From positions 276,059 through 340,058 of the forward strand of contig JABLXZ010000004.1 of NCBI GenBank assembly GCA_013177935.1: a stretch of DNA of 64,000 bases. Direction: 5' to 3'. A program made the position numbers and the translations under genes. Shown here one piece after another: positions 46,292 to 55,257 of this stretch. Under the pieces are notes generated by a model, which made no database searches, was not told the DNA's origin, and was given only the letters and a program-made list of their open reading frames with translations. The DNA is from a candidate division WOR-3 bacterium (lineage in GTDB: Bacteria; Hydrothermota; Tepidihabitantia; Tepidihabitantales; Tepidihabitantaceae). Each line of letters opens with the position of its first letter. Within the stretch, counting starts at the first letter, position 1.

Positions 46292-48210
46292 TCACCATAC
46301 TGTCGTTTTTAGTACATACCGTTTCCCATCAATATCAAGGTGAACAAAGAAAATCCCGGCACCCACTTTTCTGCCGTAACTGTCAGTTAAATGCCACTCC
46401 AGAGTGTGTCCACCTCCAGACTGATACTCGGCAGCAAGGTTTATCACCTTGCGACCAATAGCGTCAAAAACTGCAGCATTCACATATCCCGGCTTGTCAA
46501 TGAAATAAGAGATAAGAGCACCACGGCTTGTTAGTTTTACGGCAGGAGTTAACATCTCTTCATCCGTAGTTGCCATTCCACCTTCGTTATTTTCTGATTC
46601 AGGATCAAATACATTGGGATTTTCATAGAAGTTTGTTGTCTCATATTCTCCTGCGATTACAAGCGTCAAAAAGATGTGCCTGTCATCTTTAGCAATGCAA
46701 GAACCATAGCCACAGGCTCGTGGAAGTGGCCGGTGGTCTTCAACCTCCCATCTATTATATTTTGTGAGGTATCTGTACAGGTACAGAGTGTCGCCGGGAG
46801 TGCCACCAAATATCGCATATATCCTCTGTAACCCCAAACTCGACCAATCGTGAGAAGTTATTGATGACCCGGGCCTTTGGGACATAGGGGTTGGTCTTAG
46901 CATCTCCAACGCTTGATTAGCAGGAAGGTCGGGTCGATACCGATAAAAACCAGTATTATTACCCCCGACAAGAATATAAAGTCCAGGGACCACGACTTGA
47001 TTTATGGAGTCTATATCTTTCTCCGCATAGCACATTGCCGCACCCGCTTCAGGGGTAAAAGGCAACGGTATGGTATCCCAGCCGTGTTGAACCATAAATG
47101 AACTAACCGGACCCCACACGCTCCACTTGCCATTAACATCCTGCCAGCAGGTGCGCCAGAAATAGTCCCCGGTCTCAAGCGGGCTATCGCTGATAAATTC
47201 GCTCGCCGGTACCGTCACATCAATCACCGGTTCAAAGAAATCAGGGTTCAATGCCACCTGCAACCGGTAGGCACTGCACCAGTAACGCTTGCCCAGTCAA
47301 AAATCGGCTTGTCTCCTGCCATCAGCAACCCATCATCCGGAAACTGGCGATATCCTGGAACACTTTTAACACCTTTTTGCATCCCAACAGAAAAACTCGT
47401 GGTTGCCGACCATTCCGACCATGCTGGTGGACTGGCATTGGCAAAACATCCCCTTACCCGCCAGTAGTAAGTTCCAGTTTGTAAAAAGCCCAGCAAAAAC
47501 TCACCGGCAGCAACGGTTGTGTCAACCAAAAGTAGCGCGAAGTCAGGAGAGAGAGAAACCTGAAGGTTGTATGTATTCCACCTTGGATGGGGCAGCCAGT
47601 CAAGAAAGATGTTGTCAGTGGCTACTACCGCACCATTTTCCGGTCCCAGTGCATCAACCGCAATCGGAATCCGGTCAAACGCCCTTTTGTATAACCCACT
47701 ATCTGCCAGGAGATAAAGATATCCACTAAACAATACCCGATGGGGTGGACTGCTCAGGACCGGCTGGAATGCAAGGGCGACTACTGATCGTATATCCTCG
47801 GGCAACGCAATCGGATGTTCTTCGTTCCAGGAACCTTTCAGCCCGGTACGATAATGAAAGGTGTAAATCCAAAGGCAGTTATTATAGTCCGCGGCAACAA
47901 ACAACCTTTCTCCATAATGGTGCTCGTATGCCATTGCACCCGCGTAATCAATTAACCCGGGAATCGGGTCTATGAACTCACACCAAGTGTCACCCTCATG
48001 GCAGTAGGCATAAATATCATCGCTTACATCGCCAATCGCAACAAATGTGTAACCGCGTCCCCGGGCATTACATCCACCAGGACCGACTTCCTCACCACCA
48101 TTGCCTCCTACGGGGTCGAGTGGAACCCATCTTCCCAAAACCAGCCCGGGGAATGATACTAAGCAGAGTGCTACTATTACTAATGCGGCTTTAAAGTTCT
48201 TCATCTTCAA
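46292..48210 (-). pseudogene. secreted fibronectin-like cargo protein, frameshifted
   Basis: Two overlapping frames, 48210-47248 (320 residues, signal peptide first) and the continuation to 46292, form one protein. The first frame ends IFDWASVTGA then VPTGCRWH and stops. The second frame reads YRLQVALNPDFFEPVIDVTV, which matches an earlier repeat in the same protein (FLDWLPHPRWNTYNLQVSLS). Restoring one base near 47275 (GGTGCAGTG to GGTGCAAGTG on the coding strand) joins them as WASVTGASAYRLQV. The C-terminal part carries a sorting domain (TDSYGRKVGAGIFFVHLD). Either a recent mutation or an assembly error. Full length would be about 640 residues; composition is A+T-rich. Confidence 0.8.
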
Positions 48211-48347
48211 CCTCCCTTCTTTTTTATTTTTTCTTACTATTGCCGCATTTAGTTATAAGACTCCAGCCCGATTCTGGACTGGAGTCGCACCCTGCCACCA
48301 ATCACCTCCCCGGATTTGTTACAAAACTGGAAATCACAAGATAGAAC

Positions 48348-48372
48348 GAGTAGAGTAGAGTAGAGTAGAGTA
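48348..48372. repeat. GAGTA microsatellite (5 units)
   Basis: Five exact tandem copies of GAGTA in the predicted 5' leader of the frameshifted cargo gene, about 25 bases downstream of the expected transcription start. Confidence 0.85.
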
Positions 48373-48401
48373 GGCTGGTCATCATAATTCCACGCCAAGA
48401 T

Positions 48402-48429
48402 ATTATACAACAAAAACCTGTACTGTCAA
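48402..48429 (-). promoter_or_regulatory. promoter of the frameshifted cargo gene
   Basis: Minus strand: TTGACA (48424-48429), a 16-base spacer, TATAAT (48402-48407). The leader to ATG 48210 is about 185 bases and includes the microsatellite and a hairpin. Confidence 0.75.
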
Positions 48430-48934
48430 GGCGCTAAATCTTGTGTATCTTCGCCTCCTATAATTTATCTGCGAAAAATCACCAAAAAGTGACAAAAAAC
48501 CGTACCCTCCACAGTCCAGGGGTAATTCCCGGGATAGTCTTCTATAGCCCATCGTTCATCGCCCATTTTACCACCTGTACCATAACCCTTGATTAAATTC
48601 CCATCATCACTCCAACACCTATCTTATTGATAATCCATAATGTTATGACGGAAACCGCCGCTGTCGCCCATCCCGGAAAAGATAGCCTGTTAATACCGTT
48701 ATCAATCTCTGGTATCGTGACCTGGAGTAATTTCGCCATCGTCCTGAAACCCGCTCTGAAATCGACCTTTTATACCCCACCAGAAGCCAAAATCCTCAGC
48801 CTGTATATTTAAGACCCTGTTTTGTTTGCCAATTCACGCTCTTTGAAAGCTCTTACTTCTGTGCCATTTTCCTTTAATAGCAGCCTAACACCAATCACCG
48901 CGCCGCTTTGAAGCAAGGGTGATATATGGCAGAT

Positions 48935-48962
48935 TTGACAAAGAGCCGATAACTGGTAGATT
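48935..48962 (+). promoter_or_regulatory. predicted short-leader promoter of purD
   Basis: TTGACA (48935-48940), a 16-base spacer, TAGATT (48957-48962), then ten bases to ATG 48973. A GAAGGA string at 48963-48968 could be a ribosome site but would overlap the expected transcription start. Confidence 0.45.
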
Positions 48963-48972
48963 GAAGGATAGT

Positions 48973-50259
48973 ATGAAGGTTTTTGTCGTTGGTAGCGGTG
49001 GTCGCGAGCATGCCCTGGTCTGGGCATTTTCCCGCGCCGGTCATGAGGTTTTCTGCGCACCCGGCAATGCGGGTATTTCCCGGCTGGCACAGTGCACCGA
49101 GATTGACCCGCTAAACATCAAAAGCCTTGCTCAATTTGCCCGCAAGCAGAAGATTGACCTGACCGTGGTTGGACCTGAGGCGCCGCTTGTTGCCGGTCTG
49201 GTTGATGAGTTCGAAAAGAGTGGATTAAAGGTGTTTGGACCGAACAAGACCGCTGCCCAACTTGAAGGCGACAAGGCGTTTACCAAAAACCTCCTTGCCA
49301 AATACAACATCCCAACCGCCCGGTTTGCGGTGTTTGACGAGTTTGACCGGGCAGAGAACTATCTCCTGAACCAGCGGTTTCCGATTGTTGTGAAAGCCAC
49401 CGGTCTGGCAGCGGGCAAAGGCGTGGTTGTTGCCGGTAGTAGAGAAGAGGCGATTGCCACCCTCAACAGTTTTATGAAAGAAGGAAGACTGGGTGAGGCG
49501 GGCAAACAGGTGGTGATTGAGGAGTTTCTTGAAGGTGAAGAGGCGTCAATCATCGCCCTGTGCGATGGCAAACACCTCCACTTCCTTGTACCGTCGCAGG
49601 ACCACAAGCGGCTTCTGGATGGCGATGCTGGACCGAACACCGGTGGTATGGGTGCCTATGCACCGGTACCAGCGGTAACTAAAGAAATTTTCCTGCGGGC
49701 GGTGCGCGAAATATTTTATCCGTTACTCAAAGGTCTGGAAAAGGAAGGAATTGAGTACCGGGGCGCAATCTATGCCGGATTGATGCTCACCCCAGAGGGA
49801 CCAAAGGTCCTTGAGTTCAACTGCCGGTTTGGCGACCCAGAAACCCAGGTTATTGTTCCCCTTTTTGAAGGCGACCTTGCCGAACTGTGTCTGAAATGCG
49901 CACTTGGAAATTTGGAAGAGCAGACAACTCCGGAATGGGGCAAGCGCTGGGCTTTGTGCGTTGTTGCCGCGTCTCAGGGCTATCCGGGCAAATACGAAAA
50001 GGATTTGCCCATCTCGGGCAAACTGGAAGATGGCGAACAGACCATCGTTTTCCATGCCGGGACAAAAACGGTGGACGACCGGATTGTCACCAACGGTGGT
50101 AGAGTTCTGGCGGTTACCGGCTTGGGTTCTACCTTGTCGGAAGCGCGGGACCGGGCATATTACGGACTTGGACTTATCCACTTTTCGGGAATGCATTACC
50201 GCCGGGACATCGGTGAAAAAGGGTTAAAACATCTCGCCCGCACAGTTAGCAGCCCTTAA
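48973..50259 (+). CDS. purD: phosphoribosylamine-glycine ligase
   Basis: Joins glycine to phosphoribosylamine with ATP in purine synthesis, 428 residues. Seen: the N-terminal VGSGGREHALVW, the ATP-grasp signatures FPIVVKATGLAAGKGVVVA and GPNTGGMGAYAP, and the metal-binding FNCRFGDPETQV. ATG 48973 is selected because MKVFVVGSGG is the family's usual beginning; an upstream in-frame start at 48919 would add 18 unconserved residues. No other pur genes are near. It heads the run purD, phosphatase fusion, acyl-CoA dehydrogenase, lpdA, lipB. Confidence 0.95.
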   Translation: MKVFVVGSGGREHALVWAFSRAGHEVFCAPGNAGISRLAQCTEIDPLNIKSLAQFARKQKIDLTVVGPEAPLVAGLVDEFEKSGLKVFGPNKTAAQLEGDKAFTKNLLAKYNIPTARFAVFDEFDRAENYLLNQRFPIVVKATGLAAGKGVVVAGSREEAIATLNSFMKEGRLGEAGKQVVIEEFLEGEEASIIALCDGKHLHFLVPSQDHKRLLDGDAGPNTGGMGAYAPVPAVTKEIFLRAVREIFYPLLKGLEKEGIEYRGAIYAGLMLTPEGPKVLEFNCRFGDPETQVIVPLFEGDLAELCLKCALGNLEEQTTPEWGKRWALCVVAASQGYPGKYEKDLPISGKLEDGEQTIVFHAGTKTVDDRIVTNGGRVLAVTGLGSTLSEARDRAYYGLGLIHFSGMHYRRDIGEKGLKHLARTVSSP

Positions 50260-50265
50260 ACCGCT

Positions 50266-51240
50266 ATGGGTAAGGAAAAGGATATCGCCCGGGCACTGCA
50301 AAAGGGCGGGGTTTTCGCACCGCTGTTCGGCACAACCTGTATATTGAGCACCGATAAAGAAACGATTGTCCGCCTGCTCGGCAGTGCCTATCAACTGGTG
50401 CACCCCGAAAAATTACCTTCATCAGATTTGAAATCGTCCGGACTTCTAAACCTGCCGGTGGTTTTGATTACCGAAAAAGGCGGACCCGGCTGGACCATCG
50501 CGCCCGCAGGACTGCCAGAAGCGGTTGTTGGTCTTGTTGACCAGAAGGTCTGGTTTGGCATCCCGGACCAGGAGGAAAATCTTGAAGAACTTCTGGAAAT
50601 GGCGGGCAACTGGATAAAGATGCGACTTAGTAAGGATATGGCTATCGGCATTGGACCCACAGTACTTGACATTACCAGTTCGCCGCCGGTTGTTCTGCGT
50701 AAAGGCGCTGCCGGCGTATTTCAATTGGAGCGGATTCTGGGTGCACCGGTTTTACTTAGTCCCGGGGTGATACTTTCTGTACTTGTTGTCTGCACCGGCA
50801 ACTCCTGCCGGAGTCCGCTCGCCGCGGCATTTCTGTCCCAGACCTGCACCGGTATGCCGGTTGTGGTCAGTTCTGCCGGAATTGCGGCACCGGTTGGCAA
50901 TCCACCAACCCAGTTCGCGATTGCTGTGGGAAAGGAAATGGGTGTTGACATCACCAGCCATCGGGCGCGGCAACTGGACAAAAAGATGGTTGAAATAGCG
51001 GACCTGATTCTGGTAATGGAACAAACTCAGCGCCAGTTTATTCTTGAACAGGTGCCTGAGGCGGCAGACAAAGTCCGGCTTCTTGCCGGCTATCCAGAAA
51101 AGGAACAGGAGATTGCCGACCCGATTGGTCGTTCAATAGAATTTTACCGACAGGTCGCACTGCAACTCAAATCGGGCGCGCTCCGGGTTGCCGCGGACCT
51201 CAAAAACCGCTGGAAAACGGAGCCGCACCCTGACAATTAA
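50266..51240 (+). CDS. fusion of degenerate YrdC/Sua5-like domain and low-molecular-weight phosphatase
   Basis: 324 residues. C-terminal half (about 168-315): a low-molecular-weight tyrosine phosphatase/arsenate-reductase-like domain with the P-loop VCTGNSCRSPLA (C176, R182) and the general-acid loop ADPIG (Asp285), so this half should be active. N-terminal half (about 5-165) follows the outline of YrdC/Sua5: LQKGGVFAPLFGTTCIL recalls the family's opening, and PTVLDITSSPPVVLRKGAAG recalls its closing STVVDL..PVILRxG strand. The KxR and SAN-type substrate motifs are not found, so threonylcarbamoyl-AMP synthesis is doubtful. Sua5 and this phosphatase are separate neighbours in Bacillus. It starts 6 bases after purD. 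Confidence 0.75.
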   Translation: MGKEKDIARALQKGGVFAPLFGTTCILSTDKETIVRLLGSAYQLVHPEKLPSSDLKSSGLLNLPVVLITEKGGPGWTIAPAGLPEAVVGLVDQKVWFGIPDQEENLEELLEMAGNWIKMRLSKDMAIGIGPTVLDITSSPPVVLRKGAAGVFQLERILGAPVLLSPGVILSVLVVCTGNSCRSPLAAAFLSQTCTGMPVVVSSAGIAAPVGNPPTQFAIAVGKEMGVDITSHRARQLDKKMVEIADLILVMEQTQRQFILEQVPEAADKVRLLAGYPEKEQEIADPIGRSIEFYRQVALQLKSGALRVAADLKNRWKTEPHPDN

Positions 51241-51262
51241 AGGAAGATAAAAAGGAGTGATT

Positions 51263-52414
51263 ATGGAGTACTTTTTAACCGAAAGTCAGAAAGAAATCCG
51301 GGACCTTGCCCGGCGTTTTGCGGTCGAGAAAATCAAGCCGGTGCGCGCCGAACTGGACCGCACCGGTGAATTCCCCTTCGCCCTGATGAAAGAGATGGCA
51401 GAACTGGGCTTGATGGGCGTGTACATTCCTGAAGAGTACGGCGGATTTGGCGGTGGCATAATGGAGATGTGCCTGGTCGTTGAGGAACTGTCGCGCATTG
51501 ACGGCGCAGTTGCCCTCTGTTATGCCGCCTGTGGTCTTGGCACCTTTCCCATCCTGCTTGCCGGCACCGAAGAGCAGAAGAAAAAGTATTTGCCCCGACT
51601 TGCTGCCGGTGAACTGGCGGCATTTGCCATCACCGAAGCCCAGGCTGGCTCTGACGCCAGCAATGTGAAGACCCGGGCGCGGCGCGAAGGCGACTATTAT
51701 GTCCTTAACGGCACCAAGCAGTTCATCACCAATGGCAGTGTTGCGAAGATTTATACCGTTATCGCTTCCACTGACCCGGGACGCGGGGCGCGCGGGCTTT
51801 CTGCCTTCATCGTCGAAGATGGCACACCGGGATTCACCTATGGCAAAATTGAAGACAAGATGGGCATCCGCTGCTCAAAAACCGCGGAACTGGTCTTCCA
51901 GGACTGCCGGGTGCCAGCCGAAAACCTTATCGGTGGCCGCGAAGGTATGGGTTTTGTCCACACGATGCGCACCTTTGACCGCACCCGGCCCGGAGTTGGT
52001 GCTCAGGCGCTTGGTATTGCGCAGGGTGCGCTTGACGAAGCCCTGGAGTACGCCAAAACCCGGATTCAGTTTGACCAGCCCATCGCCAGTTTCCAGGCGG
52101 TACAACTGATGCTCGCTGATATGGCGATTCAGATTGAAGCCTCGCGGGCACTGGTTTACGAAGCGGCGCGTGCCGCCGATGCCGGGGTCAAGAACATCGC
52201 CGGTCTCGCGGCAATGGCAAAGGTGATGGCATCAGACACTGCAATGCGCGTCACCACCGATGCGGTGCAAATTTTGGGCGGCTACGGCTATATGAAAGAC
52301 TACCCAGTAGAGAAGATGATGCGCGACGCCAAAATCACCCAGATTTACGAAGGCACAAACCAGATTCAACGCCTGGTCATCGCCTCGGAGTTGATTAAAG
52401 GAACCCTCTGGTAA
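51263..52414 (+). CDS. acyl-CoA dehydrogenase
   Basis: A FAD enzyme that oxidises acyl-CoA to enoyl-CoA, 383 residues, of the short/medium-chain (butyryl-CoA) type. Seen: FAITEAQAGSDASNVKTRA and YVLNGTKQFITNG of the flavin/substrate site, DKMGIRCSKTAEL, and the catalytic base Glu363 in QIYEGTNQIQRLVIA. ATG 51263 is used, with AAAGGAG at 51251-51257; a GTG two codons earlier overlaps that site. No electron-transfer flavoprotein or thiolase is adjacent. It lies between the phosphatase fusion and lpdA. Confidence 0.93.
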   Translation: MEYFLTESQKEIRDLARRFAVEKIKPVRAELDRTGEFPFALMKEMAELGLMGVYIPEEYGGFGGGIMEMCLVVEELSRIDGAVALCYAACGLGTFPILLAGTEEQKKKYLPRLAAGELAAFAITEAQAGSDASNVKTRARREGDYYVLNGTKQFITNGSVAKIYTVIASTDPGRGARGLSAFIVEDGTPGFTYGKIEDKMGIRCSKTAELVFQDCRVPAENLIGGREGMGFVHTMRTFDRTRPGVGAQALGIAQGALDEALEYAKTRIQFDQPIASFQAVQLMLADMAIQIEASRALVYEAARAADAGVKNIAGLAAMAKVMASDTAMRVTTDAVQILGGYGYMKDYPVEKMMRDAKITQIYEGTNQIQRLVIASELIKGTLW

Positions 52415-52419
52415 ACGGT

Positions 52420-53823
52420 ATGGAAAGCCGATTTGATGCGGTGCTGATTGGTGCCGGTCCTGCCGGCTATGTCGGCGCAATCCGCCTTGCCCAGTTAGGC
52501 AAAAAGGTTGCGGTGGTTGAAGAAGCCCGGGTCGGCGGTGTCTGCTTAAATCGGGGCTGTATTCCGGTAAAGTCCCTTCTTCACGCCGCAGCGGTGGTCC
52601 GTAACGCCCAGGAAGCCCGGGTGATGGGCATCACATTCCAGCCACCCGAACTTGACCCGGTTAGTCTCAACTCCTGGAAGGCGCGCATCATCGACCGTTT
52701 GGCACGGGGCATTGAATTCCTGTTCAAAGCCAACGGTGTGGAACTGTTCCGGGGCAAAGCCCGAATTGTTGCACCGGACCAGGTTGTTGTTCAGGGCGGT
52801 GAGACTGAAACGCGCCTTTCTGCCCCTTACATCATCATCGCCACCGGCTCAGAACCCGCAATATTACCTGGATTAGAACCGAACCATAAAAATGTCATCG
52901 ACTCCAACAGCGCCCTGAATTTGGTCCAGTTGCCCCTAACAATCGTCATCGTCGGTGCCGGCGCGATTGGTCTGGAGTTCGCAACCATCTTCCGGCGCCT
53001 CGGTGCTAAAGTCACGGTTCTTGAGGTGTGCGACTCAATTTTGCCCGGGATTGACCGCGACCTTACCACCCTTCTCCAGCGTCAGATGGAACGGGAAGGG
53101 ATTCAGTTTCACACCGGGGTCAAAGGCTTATCCTGTCCAGTTCCCGCGGAAAACGCCCGGGTTTGTGCCCAGGCACCTGAACCTCTTGAATGGCAGGCGG
53201 ACAAGGTGCTGATTGCGGTGGGCAGAACAGCCCGAACCGCAGAACTGGGCATTGAAAATCTCGGAATAAAGGTTGACCAGCGCGGCTTTATTGTCACCAA
53301 CGGGCAGTACGAAACGAACATCAAAGGGGTTTATGCGATTGGTGATGTCCGGGGCGGACCGCTTCTTGCCCATAAGGCGATGTACGAAGGTTTCAACCTT
53401 GCCGAAGCGCTTGCCCTGGGCAAAAAGCCGGTTCCCGGCGAAAAAAAGCCCATCCCCGCGGTTGTTTACACCGACCCGGAGATTGCCACGGTGGGACTGA
53501 CCGAAACTATGGCTCAAGAACAGGGGTTGAAGGTAAAAGTCGCCCGGGTACCGGTCAACGCCATTGGCAGGTCCTTGACCTTAAGCCGCTCCGAAGGGAT
53601 GTGTAAACTCGTGATGGACGAAAAAACCGGGAAAATTCTGGGCGGCGGTGTTGTTGCTGCACAAGCGGATGTCCTCATCGCCGAAATCACCGCCGCGGTT
53701 GAACTGGGCTTAACCGCGGAACAGTTAGGCAAACCGGTTCATCCCCATCCAACAATGAGCGAACTGGTGTTTGAAACCGCCCATGCCCTGCTCGGCAGCG
53801 CCATTCACATCGTCAACCGGTAA
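52420..53823 (+). CDS. lpdA: dihydrolipoyl dehydrogenase
   Basis: The E3 flavoprotein that reoxidises lipoyl groups of 2-oxoacid dehydrogenases or the glycine-cleavage system, 467 residues. Seen: FAD motif GAGPAGYVGA, the redox pair C42 and C47 in CLNRGCIP, the NAD motif IVGAGAIGLEFA, AIGDVRGGPLLAHKA, and the C-terminal catalytic HPHPTMSE. The next gene, lipB, attaches the lipoyl precursor, so a lipoylated complex is expected elsewhere in the genome. Confidence 0.95.
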   Translation: MESRFDAVLIGAGPAGYVGAIRLAQLGKKVAVVEEARVGGVCLNRGCIPVKSLLHAAAVVRNAQEARVMGITFQPPELDPVSLNSWKARIIDRLARGIEFLFKANGVELFRGKARIVAPDQVVVQGGETETRLSAPYIIIATGSEPAILPGLEPNHKNVIDSNSALNLVQLPLTIVIVGAGAIGLEFATIFRRLGAKVTVLEVCDSILPGIDRDLTTLLQRQMEREGIQFHTGVKGLSCPVPAENARVCAQAPEPLEWQADKVLIAVGRTARTAELGIENLGIKVDQRGFIVTNGQYETNIKGVYAIGDVRGGPLLAHKAMYEGFNLAEALALGKKPVPGEKKPIPAVVYTDPEIATVGLTETMAQEQGLKVKVARVPVNAIGRSLTLSRSEGMCKLVMDEKTGKILGGGVVAAQADVLIAEITAAVELGLTAEQLGKPVHPHPTMSELVFETAHALLGSAIHIVNR

Positions 53824-53832
53824 ACATCGAGA

Positions 53833-54552
53833 ATGGGTTGCCCGCTTTTGATGCAACTGGGCACCGTTGACTACGGTTCAGCCCTTGAACTCCAGTACGA
53901 ACTGCACTCTCTCCGGCGCAACAACACAATTGATGACACCCTTCTCCTGCTTGAACATCCGCCGGTCATCACCTTTGGCCGCCGGGCAAACCGAAAAAAC
54001 CTGCTCGTCTCAGAAGAGGAACTTGCGCTCCGGGGTATAAAAGTTTATCAGATTGAACGGGGCGGTGACATCACTTATCACGGTCCAGGACAACTAATCG
54101 GCTACCCGATTTTTCACCTGCGCACCGGGCTCCTCGGTATCCGGCGGTTTGTCGAAATGGTGGAACAGGCGTTAATTCTTGCTCTGAAAAACCTTGGAGT
54201 TGACGCCGGTGTAAAACCGAAACAGATTGGGGTCTGGGTTCAGGACAAGAAAATCGCCTCGCTGGGCATCGCGGTAAAAGAACACATCACCCTCCACGGC
54301 TTTGCCCTCAATGTCAAGGGTGAACTCGCCGGCTTTCAACTCATCAACCCTTGTGGGTTAAATCCGTCGGTAATGACGACAATTGAACGCTGCGGCGGGG
54401 AAAACGCGATGCCTCTTGTCCGCGCGGCGGTCATCGCCGGATTTGAACAGATTTTCGGGATTGAATTTCAGAAAAACTTGCCCCGCAGTTTGACCTCGCT
54501 GACAAAACGGCTCAACTCCTTTTGCATCTCCTCCGCATCAGACCGAGAATAA
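53833..54552 (+). CDS. lipB: octanoyltransferase
   Basis: Transfers octanoate from acyl carrier protein to lipoyl domains, 239 residues. Seen: LLLEHPPVITFGRRAN, the signature RGGDITYHGPGQLIGYP, and the catalytic pair Lys140 (KKIASLGIAV) and Cys174 (INPCGLNPS). It follows lpdA by nine bases. Its last 85 bases overlap the end of the convergent radical SAM gene, so its C-terminal tail (after FEQIFGIEF) may be unconserved. Confidence 0.94.
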   Translation: MGCPLLMQLGTVDYGSALELQYELHSLRRNNTIDDTLLLLEHPPVITFGRRANRKNLLVSEEELALRGIKVYQIERGGDITYHGPGQLIGYPIFHLRTGLLGIRRFVEMVEQALILALKNLGVDAGVKPKQIGVWVQDKKIASLGIAVKEHITLHGFALNVKGELAGFQLINPCGLNPSVMTTIERCGGENAMPLVRAAVIAGFEQIFGIEFQKNLPRSLTSLTKRLNSFCISSASDRE

Positions 54553-55175
54553 GGACTTTTCTTCCGATAACTCTCAGAACGGGCATTCTCGGGTACAAAC
54601 TGCTGCAACACCACCCGTTTTGCTCCCTTCAAAACGGAACCAATCTCCGCCATATCACCCTTCTCAACCAGACCGGGCACCAGCGTAATCCGGAACTCAA
54701 CCTCCTTGTCCGATTGCAACAGCAGTTTGATGGAACGGCGCAGCGGCGCCAGGTTGGGCAGGTCCCGACCGCTCGCGATGGAATAACGCTCGTCAAGGGG
54801 CGCCTTGATGTCCATCGCCACAAAGTCAACCAGTTGCAACGCCATTGCCCGTTTTAAGGCATAGGGGAACGAGCCGTTGGTGTCCAGTTTCACCTTTAAC
54901 CCCAGCCGCTTGATATCGGCACACAACTGAAATATCTCGGGATGCATTAACGGTTCCCCACCGGTCACGACAACCCCATCGAGCCAGCCCAGTTTCCGCT
55001 CCAGTTCGGGCTTAAGTTCGTCCCAGGTAATCTGGGGCAGGCTTGGGTCGTCGTTGGCGATGGAACTGTTATGACAGAAAGGGCAGACAAAGTTACAGCC
55101 GCCGATAAAAATCACCGAGGTGATTTTGCCATCCCAGTCCACGAGTGATGTTGGGATGAAGCCGAGAATGCGCAT
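54468..55175 (-). CDS. NrdG-like radical SAM activating enzyme
   Basis: A radical SAM enzyme of the anaerobic ribonucleotide reductase activase group (NrdG2 type), 235 residues, which makes the glycyl radical on class III reductase or a related enzyme. Seen: the [4Fe-4S] motif CNFVCPFC (C27, C31, C34), VVTGGEPLMHPE for SAM binding, VKLDTNGSFP and DFVAMDIKAPLDERY. The partner NrdD is not in the window. ATG 55175 has a TTGACT/TATTAT promoter ending six bases upstream, so the mRNA is predicted leaderless. Confidence 0.87.
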   Translation of the reverse strand: MRILGFIPTSLVDWDGKITSVIFIGGCNFVCPFCHNSSIANDDPSLPQITWDELKPELERKLGWLDGVVVTGGEPLMHPEIFQLCADIKRLGLKVKLDTNGSFPYALKRAMALQLVDFVAMDIKAPLDERYSIASGRDLPNLAPLRRSIKLLLQSDKEVEFRITLVPGLVEKGDMAEIGSVLKGAKRVVLQQFVPENARSESYRKKSPYSRSDAEEMQKELSRFVSEVKLRGKFF

Positions 55176-55181
55176 CGCCGA

Positions 55182-55209
55182 ATAATAAACCGTGCACCGC
55201 CTGAGTCAA
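55182..55209 (-). promoter_or_regulatory. predicted leaderless promoter of the NrdG-like gene
   Basis: Minus strand: TTGACT (55204-55209), a 16-base spacer, TATTAT (55182-55187), then six bases to ATG 55175. No Shine-Dalgarno is present. Confidence 0.65.
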
Positions 55210-55221
55210 GTAAAATAGGGG

Positions 55222-55235
55222 CACGCTGCAGCGTG
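55222..55235. repeat. 14-bp perfect palindrome
   Basis: CACGCTGCAGCGTG lies between the NrdG-like promoter and the end of the propeller gene, with G- and C-runs flanking it. It could be the hairpin of a weak terminator for the propeller gene or a copy of a dispersed repeat; only one copy is seen. Confidence 0.6.
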
Positions 55236-55257
55236 TCCTTACATATCCATTTTATGG

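Larger units (their letters stand above)
48211..48972. other. 762-base intergenic region
   Basis: Contains a hairpin (48260-48285, stem ACTCCAG/CTGGAGT), a GAGTA microsatellite (48348-48372), a consensus promoter for the minus-strand gene (48402-48429) and the purD promoter (48935-48962). Between about 48440 and 48920 I see no gene, hairpin or repeat; short frames there lack ribosome sites and coding character. Confidence 0.6.

Noticed and set aside
48627..48812. A 61-codon frame in the large intergenic region
   Set aside because: No ribosome site, no promoter, and composition like the surrounding non-coding DNA.
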